This document shows, in pieces, positions 34,470 to 44,806 of a stretch of 64,000 bases of DNA (its first letter is position 1; each line of letters opens with the position of its first letter). The DNA is from Prochlorococcus sp. AG-402-M15 (GTDB lineage Bacteria > Cyanobacteriota > Cyanobacteriia > PCC-6307 > Cyanobiaceae), in assembly GCA_003216615.1 (NCBI GenBank), contig QCIP01000001.1, positions 49,455-113,454 of the forward strand, written 5' to 3'. The notes below the pieces were generated by a model that saw only the letters and a program-made list of their open reading frames with translations, did not search any database and had not been told where the DNA came from. A program made the position numbers and the translations under genes.

Positions 34470-35756
34470 TTACATTTTATATTTTCTTCCCCCACCACCT
34501 TCACTCCAATCACATCCGTAACCGATATCTTCAGGATAAAATTGATTCCAGGTTTGAGGTATTACTGGCCCGTCTGATGTGAAATCATCAAGAATGGTAA
34601 ATCCACCATCAGCGTTTATTTCACCAATTCTCACTGTTTGAGAAATATGATGATTTGGCATAACTTCTATTGGGCCTTGAGGCGCGTCAAAAGTTACTCC
34701 AATTAGGGCCGCCCTTACAGCTTCATCATCAAATGTTCCAGCCTTTTCAACTGCTTTTTTCCATAGATAGACCATGTTATAAGCTGATTCCTGTGGATCT
34801 GCTACAACTCTGTCGGAACCCCATCTTTCTTTGAAGTTTTCTGCAAACGTCTTAGAAGCTGGTGTATCAATTGACATCATGTAATTCCAAGCACCATAGT
34901 GTCCCTCAAGAAATTCAGGACCAATCGTACTTATTTCTTCTTCTGCAATTGAATAACTCATTACATAGTAACCATTTTCTGGAGTAATTCCAACATCTTG
35001 AATCTGCTTAAAGAAGGCTACATTTTGGTCTCCGTTAAGAGTATTAATGATTACTCCTCCATCTGGAAGTGCTTTTTTGATTTTTGTAATTATTGGGGCA
35101 ACTTCAGTATTTCCTAAAGGTAAATAGTCTTCACCAACAACTTCTCCTCCAAGAGTTTTAAGTTGTTCTTTAGTAATAGTATTAGAAGTCCTTGGGAACA
35201 CGTAATCAGAACCAACTAAGAAAAATGGTTTTCCTGCAGCTGGTGAGCTTTTGAACATAAATTCTGTTGCCGGCTCTGACTGCTGGTTAGGAGTTGCTCC
35301 TGTATACATAATATTTGGAGAGCACTCTCTACCCTCATATTGGATTGGGTAGTAAAGGAAGCCATCCTTTTCTTCGTAAACAGGTAACATAGCTTTTCTA
35401 CTTGCTGATGTCCATCCGCCGAATATAACAGGATATCCTGCATCAATCATTTGGGATGATTTTTCTGCAAATAATGGCCAGTTAGAGGCTCCATCCTCTA
35501 CTTTGTACTTGATTTCATAACTTTTGCCATCAACCACAACACCTCCAGCTGCGTTGATTTCTTCAATAGCCATTATTTCAGTATCAACCAATGTTTTTTC
35601 TGAAATAGCCATTGTTCCAGATAGCGAATGAAGTATACCGACAGTTATTTCATCGTCATATGAAAGTGTGGACTTTGAACCGCCACCACATGACGTGACT
35701 GATACAGCAAGAGTGGCAGTAGCTAATCCTGCCAAAATACGCCTTGAAATTCCCAT
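34470..35756 (-). CDS. urtA: Urea ABC transporter substrate-binding lipoprotein UrtA
   Basis: This is the periplasmic urea-binding protein, 428 residues. The N-terminus MGISRRILAGLATATLAVS leads to the lipobox VTSC with Cys23 as lipid anchor; the twin arginine at 5-6 in SRRIL could also suggest Tat export. The mature part has the type I periplasmic binding fold (TVGILHSLSGTMAISE). It is the first gene of the urt operon, with an NtcA-like promoter upstream. Confidence 0.96.
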   Translation of the reverse strand: MGISRRILAGLATATLAVSVTSCGGGSKSTLSYDDEITVGILHSLSGTMAISEKTLVDTEIMAIEEINAAGGVVVDGKSYEIKYKVEDGASNWPLFAEKSSQMIDAGYPVIFGGWTSASRKAMLPVYEEKDGFLYYPIQYEGRECSPNIMYTGATPNQQSEPATEFMFKSSPAAGKPFFLVGSDYVFPRTSNTITKEQLKTLGGEVVGEDYLPLGNTEVAPIITKIKKALPDGGVIINTLNGDQNVAFFKQIQDVGITPENGYYVMSYSIAEEEISTIGPEFLEGHYGAWNYMMSIDTPASKTFAENFKERWGSDRVVADPQESAYNMVYLWKKAVEKAGTFDDEAVRAALIGVTFDAPQGPIEVMPNHHISQTVRIGEINADGGFTILDDFTSDGPVIPQTWNQFYPEDIGYGCDWSEGGGGRKYKM

Positions 35757-35804
35757 GAATTCTTTTAAATTAGGTAATTGACCCTCAATAGGGGGATAAA
35801 ATAA

Positions 35805-35846
35805 AAGTTATTAATGAGTGGGATTTCGTTTTGTATCAGTCGTAAC
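35805..35846 (-). promoter_or_regulatory. NtcA-activated-type promoter of urtA
   Basis: On the - strand, GTTACGACTGATAC (35846-35833) matches the NtcA box GTA-N8-TAC with one mismatch. Exactly 22 bases downstream is TAACTT (35810-35805), a TA-N3-T -10 element. This spacing is the one known for NtcA-activated promoters. The predicted start of transcription is near 35798. Confidence 0.6.
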
Positions 35847-35884
35847 TTTTTGTTGAATCCAATATATAATCAATTACTATTTTA

Positions 35885-36496
35885 TTAATTTTGAGAACTA
35901 GCTATCTGCGATTCTAAAAATTGCGTTATTTCTTCAACCCCATTACCATCACTAAGGTTTGTAAAGAACCAAGGTTTTCCCTTTCTCATTAATTCTGTAT
36001 CACTTTGCATTATGTTTAAATCTGCACCAACCATATCTGCCAGGTCAATTTTGTTTATCAATAATAAATCTGATCTTGTTATCCCAGGGCCACCTTTCCT
36101 TGGGATTTTGTCACCTGCAGATACATCAATTACATAAATTGATAAATCTACTAGTTCAGGACTAAAACTAGCTGCTAAATTATCTCCTCCACTTTCTACA
36201 AAAATAAAATCTAAGGGATTATATTTATTTTCTAGATCAATAACTGCATTTTTATTCAGGGAACAATCCTCTCTTATTGCTGTATGAGGACATCCTCCGG
36301 TTTCTACACCAATAATCCTTCCCTCTTCTAAAACTTTTTTATTTATAAGAAAGTTAGCATCCTCTTTTGTGTATATATCATTTGTTACAACTGCTATCTC
36401 ATAATTTTTGTTGAGACTTAAGCATAGAGACTCTACTAATGCGGTTTTTCCTGAACCTACAGGACCAGCAACTCCTACTCTCAATTTACTACTCAT
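35885..36496 (-). CDS. ureG: Urease accessory GTPase UreG
   Basis: This SIMIBI GTPase powers nickel insertion into urease. It is 203 residues, with P-loop [10 protein letters not shown] (11-20), the CPH nickel motif in [24 protein letters not shown] and LLINKIDLA. It works with UreE, UreF and UreD from the adjacent genes. It follows ureF by 3 bases on the same strand. Confidence 0.97.
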   Translation of the reverse strand: MSSKLRVGVAGPVGSGKTALVESLCLSLNKNYEIAVVTNDIYTKEDANFLINKKVLEEGRIIGVETGGCPHTAIREDCSLNKNAVIDLENKYNPLDFIFVESGGDNLAASFSPELVDLSIYVIDVSAGDKIPRKGGPGITRSDLLLINKIDLADMVGADLNIMQSDTELMRKGKPWFFTNLSDGNGVEEITQFLESQIASSQN

Positions 36497-36499
36497 AGA

Positions 36500-37186
36500 T
36501 TAATTTCTAAAAAGTTTTGTATAAAGGTTATTGTGGTTTTGTTGTGCAATATTTAAACCTACATTGCCAAAATAGATGTCATCAATTTTTTTGTCCATAA
36601 TTTCATTAGAAACTTTAGAAATAATTTCTATTAAATCTCTCTGAATTAATTGAGCTTTAGTTGAACCAATTGGAATAAGCCTCAAAGCTGCACTTAGTTG
36701 ATTAGAGCTCCATGAATATAAAAAATTTTCCACCATTTCCAACTTAGTGATTTCAAAACAATAACAAGCCCAACTCCATGCTAAAGGCCAAGAGCTTTTT
36801 TTATTTTTTTCAAAGAGATATTCAAATCCAAATTCTTTGGTTATATCAAATAATGATTTTGACATTTGAGATTGTTGTTCTCTTATTTCAATAGAATCTT
36901 TAGATGAGAGGATCCATTTATCTAAACTTAATAGCTTTTGCAAATTACTCTTTAAATTTTTGTCGTTGTTTATCTCATTGAAAATATCAAAAAACTCAAT
37001 TAATAGTCTCGCATCTAGTCTAATCTGTCCTATTTTCAATTCATAAGTGAGAATTTCCTTAACATCTTCGGGATCTTTTATATTTTTATTATCAAAAAAA
37101 CTTTCTAATCCCTCCGAATAACAAAATCCTCCAACAGGTAGATTGGGACTTATTAATAAATATTTTAATAGGTTGTTTTTAATCAT
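36500..37186 (-). CDS. ureF: Urease accessory protein UreF
   Basis: This helical accessory protein recruits UreG to the UreD-urease complex. It is 228 residues from the ATG at 37186; a GTG start at 37198 would add four residues. PNLPVGGFCYSEGLE near the start and a long helical rest match the family. It overlaps the 3' end of ureE by 8 bases, showing coupling. Confidence 0.95.
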   Translation of the reverse strand: MIKNNLLKYLLISPNLPVGGFCYSEGLESFFDNKNIKDPEDVKEILTYELKIGQIRLDARLLIEFFDIFNEINNDKNLKSNLQKLLSLDKWILSSKDSIEIREQQSQMSKSLFDITKEFGFEYLFEKNKKSSWPLAWSWACYCFEITKLEMVENFLYSWSSNQLSAALRLIPIGSTKAQLIQRDLIEIISKVSNEIMDKKIDDIYFGNVGLNIAQQNHNNLYTKLFRN

Positions 37187-37628
37187 GGTTATGAGCACCT
37201 GTTTCAGGAAAAAATTTTTTCTTGGTATTCAGTACTTCAACATTAAAGTGCTTAAGCATACTTTCTATAACGTAATCAGTTTTTGTTAGAAGTATATCTT
37301 TATCAATTTCTACTTCTACGTGTCTATTCCCTAAGTGATAAGCAGTTTTAATAAGTTCAAAATTAGAATTTGAATGAATTTCAATTAAGTTTTCTATTCT
37401 GGCAACGATCTCTACATAAAAATTTGGCTGATTAGTTGAAAGTATATCTCCATCATTTAATTTGCCATTTCTAGGTAGTTGTAAGATTATTTCTATGTCA
37501 CAATCAGTTTTTCTTCTACCTCGTAAGATTCTTCTTTCATCAGAATTTAAAGTAAGTTTTAAAAATGAACCTTTTAGTGGTTTATTTTTAATCCAATCGG
37601 TTACAACAATTTGTTTATTGATTTTCAT
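37179..37628 (-). CDS. ureE: Urease accessory nickel carrier UreE
   Basis: This metallochaperone delivers Ni2+ to the urease activation complex. It is 149 residues, with an N-terminal peptide-binding domain containing RILRGRRKTDCDIE and a C-terminal metal domain with the family segment YHLGNRHVEVEI. The C-terminal tail (GAHNHD) has only two histidines, far fewer than the long His-rich tails of other UreE proteins. It is divergent from ureD with a 48-base gap. Confidence 0.94.
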   Translation of the reverse strand: MKINKQIVVTDWIKNKPLKGSFLKLTLNSDERRILRGRRKTDCDIEIILQLPRNGKLNDGDILSTNQPNFYVEIVARIENLIEIHSNSNFELIKTAYHLGNRHVEVEIDKDILLTKTDYVIESMLKHFNVEVLNTKKKFFPETGAHNHD

Positions 37629-37676
37629 AATCAAAATTTTTGGTTACTTTAATTTAATAATTAAAGAGAACAACTT

Positions 37677-38579
37677 ATGATAAAAACATCATGGGAAGGT
37701 AATTGTTCCTTAAATTTTTTTAATAATAAATCAAGTTTGGGAAATGTTGATAAAACAATCTTTAAATCTGAATTGACTTCTCCTTACAAATTATTGAAAT
37801 CTACTCATGATCTAGAAGGACGATGTATTTTACCTATTCTTCATACGGCAGGTGGTTTGGTTGGAGGAGATTTACTTAAGTTTGAGGCAAATCTTGAAAA
37901 GAACTCAAAGGTTTTGTTAACGACATCTTCAGCACAAAAGGTATACGGATCGGTTGGAAGATCTAAAATTAACCCGGCGGGAACTTTTTCTAAGCAAAAT
38001 AATCTCATAACCATTCTTGATCATTCGCATTTAGAATATCTCCCTCAAGAAACAATTATCTTTGCAAATGGTCTATATGAGCAGAAGTTTAAAGTTTTTA
38101 TTTCAGAAACTTCAAGTTTTTTATATACTGATTTAATAAGACTTGGAAGATCTTCTTCTGGAGAGTCTATTGAAAATGGACTTTTTAGGTCCAAATTAGA
38201 AATTATGAGAAATAATGATTTATATGATGATTGGGAATATGTTGATCAAATTGAATTATCTAAAACAAGTTATGTGGCCAAATCAGGCATGGATTACATG
38301 CCCGTTTTTGGAACCTTAATTTGGATTTGCAAAAAAGATTTTTCCAAATCAATAATAAATAATCTAGTGGTAAATATAAAAAAGATTTTCAATGAAAGTG
38401 ATAATAATTTATCTATTGGAATTCTTGAAAATGGAATTTCCGTAAGATTCCTAGGAAGTTCTTCTCAAGATGCAAGAAAATGTTTTTTTTGTATTTGGAA
38501 ACAAATTAGGTCTGTTTGTGGATTTTGTGAGCCAAAATATCAAGGTGTATGGCCTTTACAAGATTCTATGAATTATTAA
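37677..38579 (+). CDS. ureD: Urease accessory protein UreD
   Basis: This scaffold protein binds apo-urease and, with UreF and UreG, guides nickel insertion. It is 300 residues, with the typical [15 protein letters not shown] segment [13 protein letters not shown] and [12 protein letters not shown], and it ends with the VPW-like GVWPLQDSM. It opens the + strand ureDABC run, divergent from ureEFG. Confidence 0.94.
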   Translation: MIKTSWEGNCSLNFFNNKSSLGNVDKTIFKSELTSPYKLLKSTHDLEGRCILPILHTAGGLVGGDLLKFEANLEKNSKVLLTTSSAQKVYGSVGRSKINPAGTFSKQNNLITILDHSHLEYLPQETIIFANGLYEQKFKVFISETSSFLYTDLIRLGRSSSGESIENGLFRSKLEIMRNNDLYDDWEYVDQIELSKTSYVAKSGMDYMPVFGTLIWICKKDFSKSIINNLVVNIKKIFNESDNNLSIGILENGISVRFLGSSSQDARKCFFCIWKQIRSVCGFCEPKYQGVWPLQDSMNY

Positions 38580-38629
38580 TTATGTTCAGAGAGAACCTTT
38601 TTTAAGAATTTATAGATTAATTTTTTATT

Positions 38630-38932
38630 ATGCATCTTTCACCTCAAGAAAAAGATAAATTATTAATTTTTTCTGCTGCGCTTTTAGCTGAAAGAAGACT
38701 TAATCGAGGTCTGAAGCTTAATTACCCTGAAACAATTGCTTTTTTAAGTTTTCAAGTTCTTGAAGGGGCTAGAGATGGGAGAAGTGTAAGTCAATTAATG
38801 TCAGAGGGAACTACCTGGCTTTCAAAATCCCAAGTTATGGAGGGCATTCCTGAAATGGTTGATGAAGTTCAAATAGAAGCTGTGTTTCCTGATGGGACTA
38901 AATTAGTTACTATTCATAATCCGATTAATTAG
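38630..38932 (+). CDS. ureA: Urease subunit gamma
   Basis: This is the smallest structural subunit of urease (100 residues), which hydrolyses urea to ammonia and carbon dioxide. The start [13 protein letters not shown] and [13 protein letters not shown], then [18 protein letters not shown], are typical. It is 3 bases before ureB, in the ureDABC operon. Confidence 0.97.
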   Translation: MHLSPQEKDKLLIFSAALLAERRLNRGLKLNYPETIAFLSFQVLEGARDGRSVSQLMSEGTTWLSKSQVMEGIPEMVDEVQIEAVFPDGTKLVTIHNPIN

Positions 38933-38934
38933 TT

Positions 38935-39255
38935 ATGAGTAATTTAATTCCTGGCGAAATAATTCCTGAACAAGGTGAAATCGAATTAAATCTTGGTAAG
39001 GAAGTTAAAACAGTAACAGTTTCTAATTCTGGAGATAGACCTGTGCAAGTTGGATCTCATTATCACTTTTTTGAAGCTAATAAGTCCTTAATTTTTGATC
39101 GAAAAATAACACTTGGTATGCGTCTTGACATACCTGCAGGAACAGCAATTAGATTTGAGCCAGGAGATACGACAGATGTCAAATTAGTTCCATTTTCAGG
39201 TTCAAGAAATGTATATGGTTTTAATTCGCTAATTAACGGTTCTTTAGATACTTAA
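38935..39255 (+). CDS. ureB: Urease subunit beta
   Basis: This is the beta subunit of urease, 106 residues. [14 protein letters not shown] at the start, [19 protein letters not shown] and [16 protein letters not shown] are all typical. It lies between ureA and ureC with gaps of 2-4 bases. Confidence 0.97.
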   Translation: MSNLIPGEIIPEQGEIELNLGKEVKTVTVSNSGDRPVQVGSHYHFFEANKSLIFDRKITLGMRLDIPAGTAIRFEPGDTTDVKLVPFSGSRNVYGFNSLINGSLDT

Positions 39256-39259
39256 AATT

Positions 39260-40969
39260 ATGTCCTATAAAATTGACAGAAAAACTTATGCTCAAACTTA
39301 TGGACCCACTACTGGGGATAGAGTAAGGCTTGCGGATACCCAATTATTTATAGAAGTAGAGAAAGATTTAACTACTTACGGAGATGAAGTTAAATTTGGA
39401 GGTGGCAAAGTTATTCGAGATGGGATGGGGCAGTCTCAAATAACAAGAGGGGATGGTGCCGTAGATACCGTAATAACCAATGCTTTGATTGTAGATTGGT
39501 GGGGAATAATTAAGGCGGATGTAGGATTAAAAGATGGGAAGATTTTTGAAATCGGTAAAGCTGGTAATCCTGATATCCAAGATAACGTTAATATTGTTAT
39601 TGGTGCCTCCACAGAAGTAATAGCAGGAGAGGGGCATATTCTTACGGCAGGATCAATAGATACACATATACATTTTATATGTCCTCAACAAATTGAGACG
39701 GCATTAGCTTCAGGAATTACAACTATGTTGGGAGGAGGAACTGGTCCTGCAACAGGTACAAATGCAACTACATGTACCCCAGGTTCTTTCCATATCTCTC
39801 GAATGCTTCAATCTTCAGAAGCCTTTCCCATGAATTTAGGTTTTTTTGGCAAAGGAAACTCAACAAATGAGAGAAATCTTATTGACCAAGTTGAAGCAGG
39901 TGCCTGTGGATTGAAGCTTCATGAGGATTGGGGAACGACTCCATCCACCATAAATTCTTGTCTTAATGTTGCAGATAAGTTTGATGTTCAAGTTTGTATT
40001 CACACTGATACTTTAAATGAGGCAGGCTTTGTTGAGGATACCATCAATGCTATTGCTGGAAGAACAATTCATACTTTTCATACCGAAGGAGCAGGTGGAG
40101 GTCATGCTCCAGATATTATTAAAATTTGCGGAGAAAAAAATGTTCTTCCAAGTAGTACTAATCCAACAAGACCCTATACGAGAAATACATTAGAGGAACA
40201 TCTTGACATGCTAATGGTCTGTCATCATTTAGATTCTAAAATTCCAGAAGATATTGCATTCGCTGAATCAAGGATTAGAAGAGAGACTATTGCCGCGGAA
40301 GATATCCTACATGATATTGGTGCCTTCTCAATTATTGCTAGTGACTCTCAAGCCATGGGAAGAGTAGGAGAAGTAATTACAAGAACTTTTCAGACTGCTC
40401 ATAAAATGAAAGTACAAAGAGGACCTCTATCACAGGACTCTAGTAGAAACGATAATTATAGAGTGAAAAGATATATTTCCAAAGTTACAATTAACCCTGC
40501 AATAGCACATGGTATTAATAAGTATGTTGGTTCTATAGAAAAAGGTAAAATTGCAGACTTAGTATTGTGGAAACCTTCTTTTTTTGCAGTTAAACCTGAA
40601 TTAGTTGTTAAAGGAGGATCTATAGTTTGGTCCCAAATGGGTGATGCAAATGCTTCAATACCTACTCCTGGTCCAGTTCATGGAAGGCCTATGTTCGCAA
40701 ATTTTGGTCAATCCCTTATTAAGAGTTCCTTCACCTTTTTAAGTCAAAATTCAATTGATCGAGATATTCCTAAAAAGTTAGGATTACAAAAGAATTGTAT
40801 TGCTGTAGAAAATACAAGAAATATCGATAAATCACTTTTAAAACTTAATAGTAAACTTCCAAATATTTCGGTTGATCCTCAAACTTATGAAGTTTTTTCC
40901 GATGGTGAACTCCTTACTTGTGAGCCGCTTGATGAAGTCCCAATGGCTCAGAGGTATTTTTTACTTTAG
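39260..40969 (+). CDS. ureC: Urease subunit alpha
   Basis: This is the catalytic subunit of urease, 569 residues, with a bi-nickel site. All key residues are present: His136 and His138 (DTHIHF), the lysine to be carbamylated Lys219 (GLKLHED), His248 and His274, Asp362, and the flap cysteine Cys321 (MVCHHLDS). It is thus an intact enzyme. Its stop codon overlaps that of the convergent gpgS gene. Confidence 0.98.
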   Translation: MSYKIDRKTYAQTYGPTTGDRVRLADTQLFIEVEKDLTTYGDEVKFGGGKVIRDGMGQSQITRGDGAVDTVITNALIVDWWGIIKADVGLKDGKIFEIGKAGNPDIQDNVNIVIGASTEVIAGEGHILTAGSIDTHIHFICPQQIETALASGITTMLGGGTGPATGTNATTCTPGSFHISRMLQSSEAFPMNLGFFGKGNSTNERNLIDQVEAGACGLKLHEDWGTTPSTINSCLNVADKFDVQVCIHTDTLNEAGFVEDTINAIAGRTIHTFHTEGAGGGHAPDIIKICGEKNVLPSSTNPTRPYTRNTLEEHLDMLMVCHHLDSKIPEDIAFAESRIRRETIAAEDILHDIGAFSIIASDSQAMGRVGEVITRTFQTAHKMKVQRGPLSQDSSRNDNYRVKRYISKVTINPAIAHGINKYVGSIEKGKIADLVLWKPSFFAVKPELVVKGGSIVWSQMGDANASIPTPGPVHGRPMFANFGQSLIKSSFTFLSQNSIDRDIPKKLGLQKNCIAVENTRNIDKSLLKLNSKLPNISVDPQTYEVFSDGELLTCEPLDEVPMAQRYFLL

Positions 40970-42192
40970 AAATTTTTAATTAATTCTTTTTCACTTTTCT
41001 TTATATCTTTTGACCCTGCAATTGCTAAATCCTCTTGCAGTTTGTCCTCACAAGATAAAACTCTTGACCAACTTGGTAACTGTTGTGTAGTAGGGCAAGC
41101 TAGGTAATCTTCTGTAGCCGGTCTTAATAGTTTTGCAAATTTTTGTACTGATAGCTCTTCTTCATGCCTATCGTATGGTAACTGATTAACTGCTGAATCT
41201 AATCCAAATTGTTTCACCCTATCTTCTCCAACTCTTTTGTAAAGAACTTCTAAAGTAGCTAATTGTGTGCTAGTTAAGGTCTCGGCCTGATGCTCCATAA
41301 GACCTCTTAGAACACTTGAAAGTATTTCTGTACACATTTTTTGTAGTCCTTCTTTAGATGAATCTCCAATATTCTTATGTTTATGATCAAACAAACCTAA
41401 GTCTACTTGGGCTATTTTAGAGGTTCTTACGTTTCTATAAACCTCTGATAATAAACCTATTTCTAGACCCCAGTCACAAGGTATTCTTAAATTCATAGCG
41501 AGGTCTTTAGTAAAAGCAAATTCACCTGCTAATGGATATCTAAATGATTGTAGATATTGTAAAAAGGGCCCTTTCCCGACTAACTGCTCAAGACTCGCTA
41601 ATAGTGGACCCACAAATAATCTTGTAGCTCTACCTTGTAATTGATTTGTTTCTAAAGATAACCTACTGTAAAAAGCTTTTACATATGATATTCCATATGA
41701 TTCATCTAGAAGTGGCAGTATCATTCTCGAAGGATACAAAGGACTAAAAGTTCTTATATCTGCATCAAAAAGAGCAACAACTTCTGATTTTCTAGTAGCA
41801 ACTCCTATGCCTTGCCAGACAGCCCATCCTTTACCTGGAGTACCTAAAAGTTCCAACCCATTTTTTTCTTGGTTTTTTAGCAGCTCTATTACAGAAGGAG
41901 AATTAGTCCATTGAACGTGAACTGGGAATGGCATGGAGTGAAAAAATGATTTTGCAGCTTTAACTTGTTCAACAGTTTTTGCAGAAAGAGCAATTACTAA
42001 TTCATTTAAGCCTGTAAGATTTTTTAAAACTCCTCTTATATCTTTTAATGCAGGTCGTTCAAATTCTTCATATAAGCAAGGTATTAAAATACTAGTGGAT
42101 CTTTTTTTAAGACTTTTATTTAACTCTTTAAGTAAATCGCTAGTTACTCCGTATTCATGTATTGTTGTGATTAAACCTTGTTGAAAGTCCAT
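40966..42192 (-). CDS. gpgS: Glucosyl-3-phosphoglycerate synthase
   Basis: This glycosyltransferase makes glucosyl-3-phosphoglycerate from a nucleotide-glucose and 3-phosphoglycerate, the first step of glucosylglycerate synthesis. It is 408 residues, with a GT-A fold: [16 protein letters not shown] near the start, GKGWAVWQG, and the metal-binding D143-A-D145 in [10 protein letters not shown]. The assignment follows the GT81-like family and is strengthened by the adjacent phosphatase and phosphorylase genes. Its 3' end overlaps ureC; upstream it is divergent from the phosphorylase gene with a 50-base gap. Confidence 0.9.
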   Translation of the reverse strand: MDFQQGLITTIHEYGVTSDLLKELNKSLKKRSTSILIPCLYEEFERPALKDIRGVLKNLTGLNELVIALSAKTVEQVKAAKSFFHSMPFPVHVQWTNSPSVIELLKNQEKNGLELLGTPGKGWAVWQGIGVATRKSEVVALFDADIRTFSPLYPSRMILPLLDESYGISYVKAFYSRLSLETNQLQGRATRLFVGPLLASLEQLVGKGPFLQYLQSFRYPLAGEFAFTKDLAMNLRIPCDWGLEIGLLSEVYRNVRTSKIAQVDLGLFDHKHKNIGDSSKEGLQKMCTEILSSVLRGLMEHQAETLTSTQLATLEVLYKRVGEDRVKQFGLDSAVNQLPYDRHEEELSVQKFAKLLRPATEDYLACPTTQQLPSWSRVLSCEDKLQEDLAIAGSKDIKKSEKELIKNF

Positions 42193-42242
42193 TTTCTAAT
42201 TGATGTGCAGAATAGTGTTAATACTTCGATGATTTTTTCAAA

Positions 42243-44012
42243 GTGAAGCAAATTGATTCAGAAAAAATAGATAGATTAAAACTTTATAAATTGTTGAAAA
42301 CAATTTATTCAAATAATACTACAGAAGAAATTAATTTTATTTCAAATCAATTATTACAGATTTTAGATAATATCTCAGAGAAATCTGCTTATGAAGAAAT
42401 AAGCCAAAATGAAAGATGGAATCAATCTCATTCGGTTTTAATAACTTATGCGGATAGTATTTATAAAAATGGTGAGGCAACATTAAAAACTCTTCGAGAC
42501 TTGTTAAGTAAATATTTTGGCAGTCTTTCTAAAGTAGTACACATCCTTCCTTTTTTGAAATCCACAAGCGATGGAGGTTTTGCTGTATCAAGTTATGAAT
42601 CCCTTGAAGAAAAATTTGGTTGTTGGGATGATCTCAGAAGTATTTCCAAAAATCATATTTTGATGGCTGATTTGGTACTTAACCATGTTTCATCATCTCA
42701 CCCATGGGTTCAACAATTTATTAAATCTCAAGAACCAGGCATATCAAATGTTTTTTCACCAGAACAAAATCTTGACTGGTCAAATGTAGTTAGACCAAGA
42801 AGTTCTTCATTGTTTTCTCAAATAAATACTGAAGATGGTCCAAAACAAGTTTGGACAACTTTTGGTCCAGATCAAATTGATTTGAATTGGCATAATCCAA
42901 AAATGACTCTTGAGTTCTTAAATTTAATTATTACTTATTTATCTAATGGGATTAAATGGTTTAGGCTTGATGCTGTAGGTTTTATATGGAAGGAATCAGG
43001 GACTACATGCCTACATTTGCCAAAAGCACACTCAATTGTAAAAACTTTAAGAGTTCTATTAAATAATCTTCTAGACGATGGGGTTTTAATAACTGAAACG
43101 AATGTACCTCAGAAGGAAAATTTATCTTATCTTGTTCCACATGATGAAGCTCATATGGCATATAATTTCCCTTTGCCTCCTCTTCTCCTGGAAGCAATTA
43201 TTACTTCAAGGGCTGATATTCTAAATTCATGGATTTTTGATTGGCCAAAATTACCTGAAGATACCACTCTTTTTAATTTCACTGCATCACATGATGGTGT
43301 TGGGTTAAGAGCTCTTGAGGGTCTAATGAATGAACAGAGGATCAAGAATTTATTAATTAATTGTGAGAAAAGAGGGGGACTAGTAAGTCATAGACGTTTA
43401 TCAAATGGTGATGATAGACCTTATGAATTAAATATTAGTTGGTGGAGTGCAATGGAAGACTCCAGCAGAGATTCTAATAGATTCCAGTTTGAGAGATTTA
43501 TCTTGACTCAATTATTAGTGATGGCTCTGAAAGGGGTCCCTGCTTTTTATTTGCCAGCATTACTTGCTTCAGAAAATGATATAAAAAGTTTTTCTATGAC
43601 AGGTCAAAGAAGAGACCTCAATAGAGAAAAATTTAAATTAGACATTCTTTTATCTGTTTTAAATAATCCAGAATCTAATGCTAATAGAAATTTAATATAT
43701 CTTCGCAATGCTATGCATGTCAGGTCAGAATTAAAGCAATTTCATCCTTCCTCTGAAATGAATTGTTTGTCTAAAGGTAGAAGCGATATTGTTGTAATCA
43801 AAAGAGGTAATGGTCTAGAATCTGTTTTTGCAATCCATAATATGACTGAAAATAAAATTAATTATCAATTGAATGATAATGATTTACCAGAAATAATTGA
43901 TAATGAGTTTAATATGCGAGATTTTTTAAAATCTACAAAATACAATTGGAAAAATATTAGTCTTGACCCTTTTCAAGTTATTTGGCTTGGTGCTTTAGAA
44001 AAAAATGTTTGA
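42243..44012 (+). CDS. GH13_18-type sugar phosphorylase, probable glucosylglycerate phosphorylase
   Basis: This is an alpha-amylase family enzyme of 589 residues, sucrose-phosphorylase-like. It has the (beta/alpha)8 motifs MADLVLNHVSS, FRLDAVGF with the nucleophile Asp243, ITETN with acid/base Glu285, and TASHDGVG with Asp351. In this family the choice is between sucrose, sucrose-6-phosphate, glucosylglycerol and glucosylglycerate; the neighbours (gpgS, phosphatase, glycerate kinase) point to glucosylglycerate plus phosphate giving glucose-1-phosphate and glycerate. The start is GTG. It overlaps the phosphatase gene by 8 bases. Confidence 0.82.
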   Translation: MKQIDSEKIDRLKLYKLLKTIYSNNTTEEINFISNQLLQILDNISEKSAYEEISQNERWNQSHSVLITYADSIYKNGEATLKTLRDLLSKYFGSLSKVVHILPFLKSTSDGGFAVSSYESLEEKFGCWDDLRSISKNHILMADLVLNHVSSSHPWVQQFIKSQEPGISNVFSPEQNLDWSNVVRPRSSSLFSQINTEDGPKQVWTTFGPDQIDLNWHNPKMTLEFLNLIITYLSNGIKWFRLDAVGFIWKESGTTCLHLPKAHSIVKTLRVLLNNLLDDGVLITETNVPQKENLSYLVPHDEAHMAYNFPLPPLLLEAIITSRADILNSWIFDWPKLPEDTTLFNFTASHDGVGLRALEGLMNEQRIKNLLINCEKRGGLVSHRRLSNGDDRPYELNISWWSAMEDSSRDSNRFQFERFILTQLLVMALKGVPAFYLPALLASENDIKSFSMTGQRRDLNREKFKLDILLSVLNNPESNANRNLIYLRNAMHVRSELKQFHPSSEMNCLSKGRSDIVVIKRGNGLESVFAIHNMTENKINYQLNDNDLPEIIDNEFNMRDFLKSTKYNWKNISLDPFQVIWLGALEKNV

Positions 44013-44802
44013 AAATTCTTCTCTTTGGGTTGTGAGTGATGTAGATGGTACTTTAATGGATCACTCCTACGATTTAGCACCTGCCATAGAATCTATTAAA
44101 TTACTACAAAAATTATTAATACCGGTAATTCTTTGTACAAGCAAGACAGCATCTGAAGTGAATGTTATTAGGAAGGAACTAAATTTAACTGATCCCTATA
44201 TTGTTGAAAATGGTGCTGCAATATATGGTGAATCTCTTGAAAAGGTTAATGGAAGAATTATTCTTGGGAAAAAATACGACTTTCTTGAAGAAATATTGAA
44301 TCTTATTTCTAAAGAAATTGATTATAAACTTATTCCTCTTAATAATCTTACTGACTCAGAAGCTACTCAGCTTACAGGCTTAAAAGGCAACTCATTGAAC
44401 TTAATGCGTGATAGACATTGGAGTATGCCTTTTTTAAATCCACCTATTTTTTTAGAAGACGAAATTAATACCTGTTGTAAAAAGTTCAAAGTAGATATTT
44501 TTAAGGGAAATAGAATGAGTCATTTGTTATCTACAAACTCTAATAAAGGAAAAGCAATAAATGCTCTAAAAAAATATTCAAACATTCAAAATATTCAAAT
44601 AATTGGTTTGGGTGACTCTCCAAATGATTTGCCTTTACTTTTAAATTCAGATATTAGAGTTGTTATCCCTGGAATTGATGGACCTAACTTAAATTTACTA
44701 GAACAATTAAAAGATTTGGAATTTACTTTAGCTTCTGAACCAAATGGATATGGTTGGAAAAATGAAATCAATAAAATTATAAATAAGCTAGGATTAATTT
44801 AG
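44005..44802 (+). CDS. gpgP: Glucosyl-3-phosphoglycerate phosphatase (MpgP-like HAD-IIB)
   Basis: It removes the phosphate from glucosyl-3-phosphoglycerate to give glucosylglycerate. It is 265 residues, a HAD-IIB (Cof/MpgP-like) phosphatase: VVSDVDGTLMD with Asp12 and Asp14, ILCTSKTASEV, and IIGLGDSPNDLPLL. Close relatives are mannosyl-3-phosphoglycerate phosphatases; the gpgS gene next door favours the glucosyl substrate. It is in one operon with the phosphorylase (8-base overlap) and the kinase (4 bases). Confidence 0.86.
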   Translation: MFENSSLWVVSDVDGTLMDHSYDLAPAIESIKLLQKLLIPVILCTSKTASEVNVIRKELNLTDPYIVENGAAIYGESLEKVNGRIILGKKYDFLEEILNLISKEIDYKLIPLNNLTDSEATQLTGLKGNSLNLMRDRHWSMPFLNPPIFLEDEINTCCKKFKVDIFKGNRMSHLLSTNSNKGKAINALKKYSNIQNIQIIGLGDSPNDLPLLLNSDIRVVIPGIDGPNLNLLEQLKDLEFTLASEPNGYGWKNEINKIINKLGLI

Positions 44803-44806
44803 AAGT

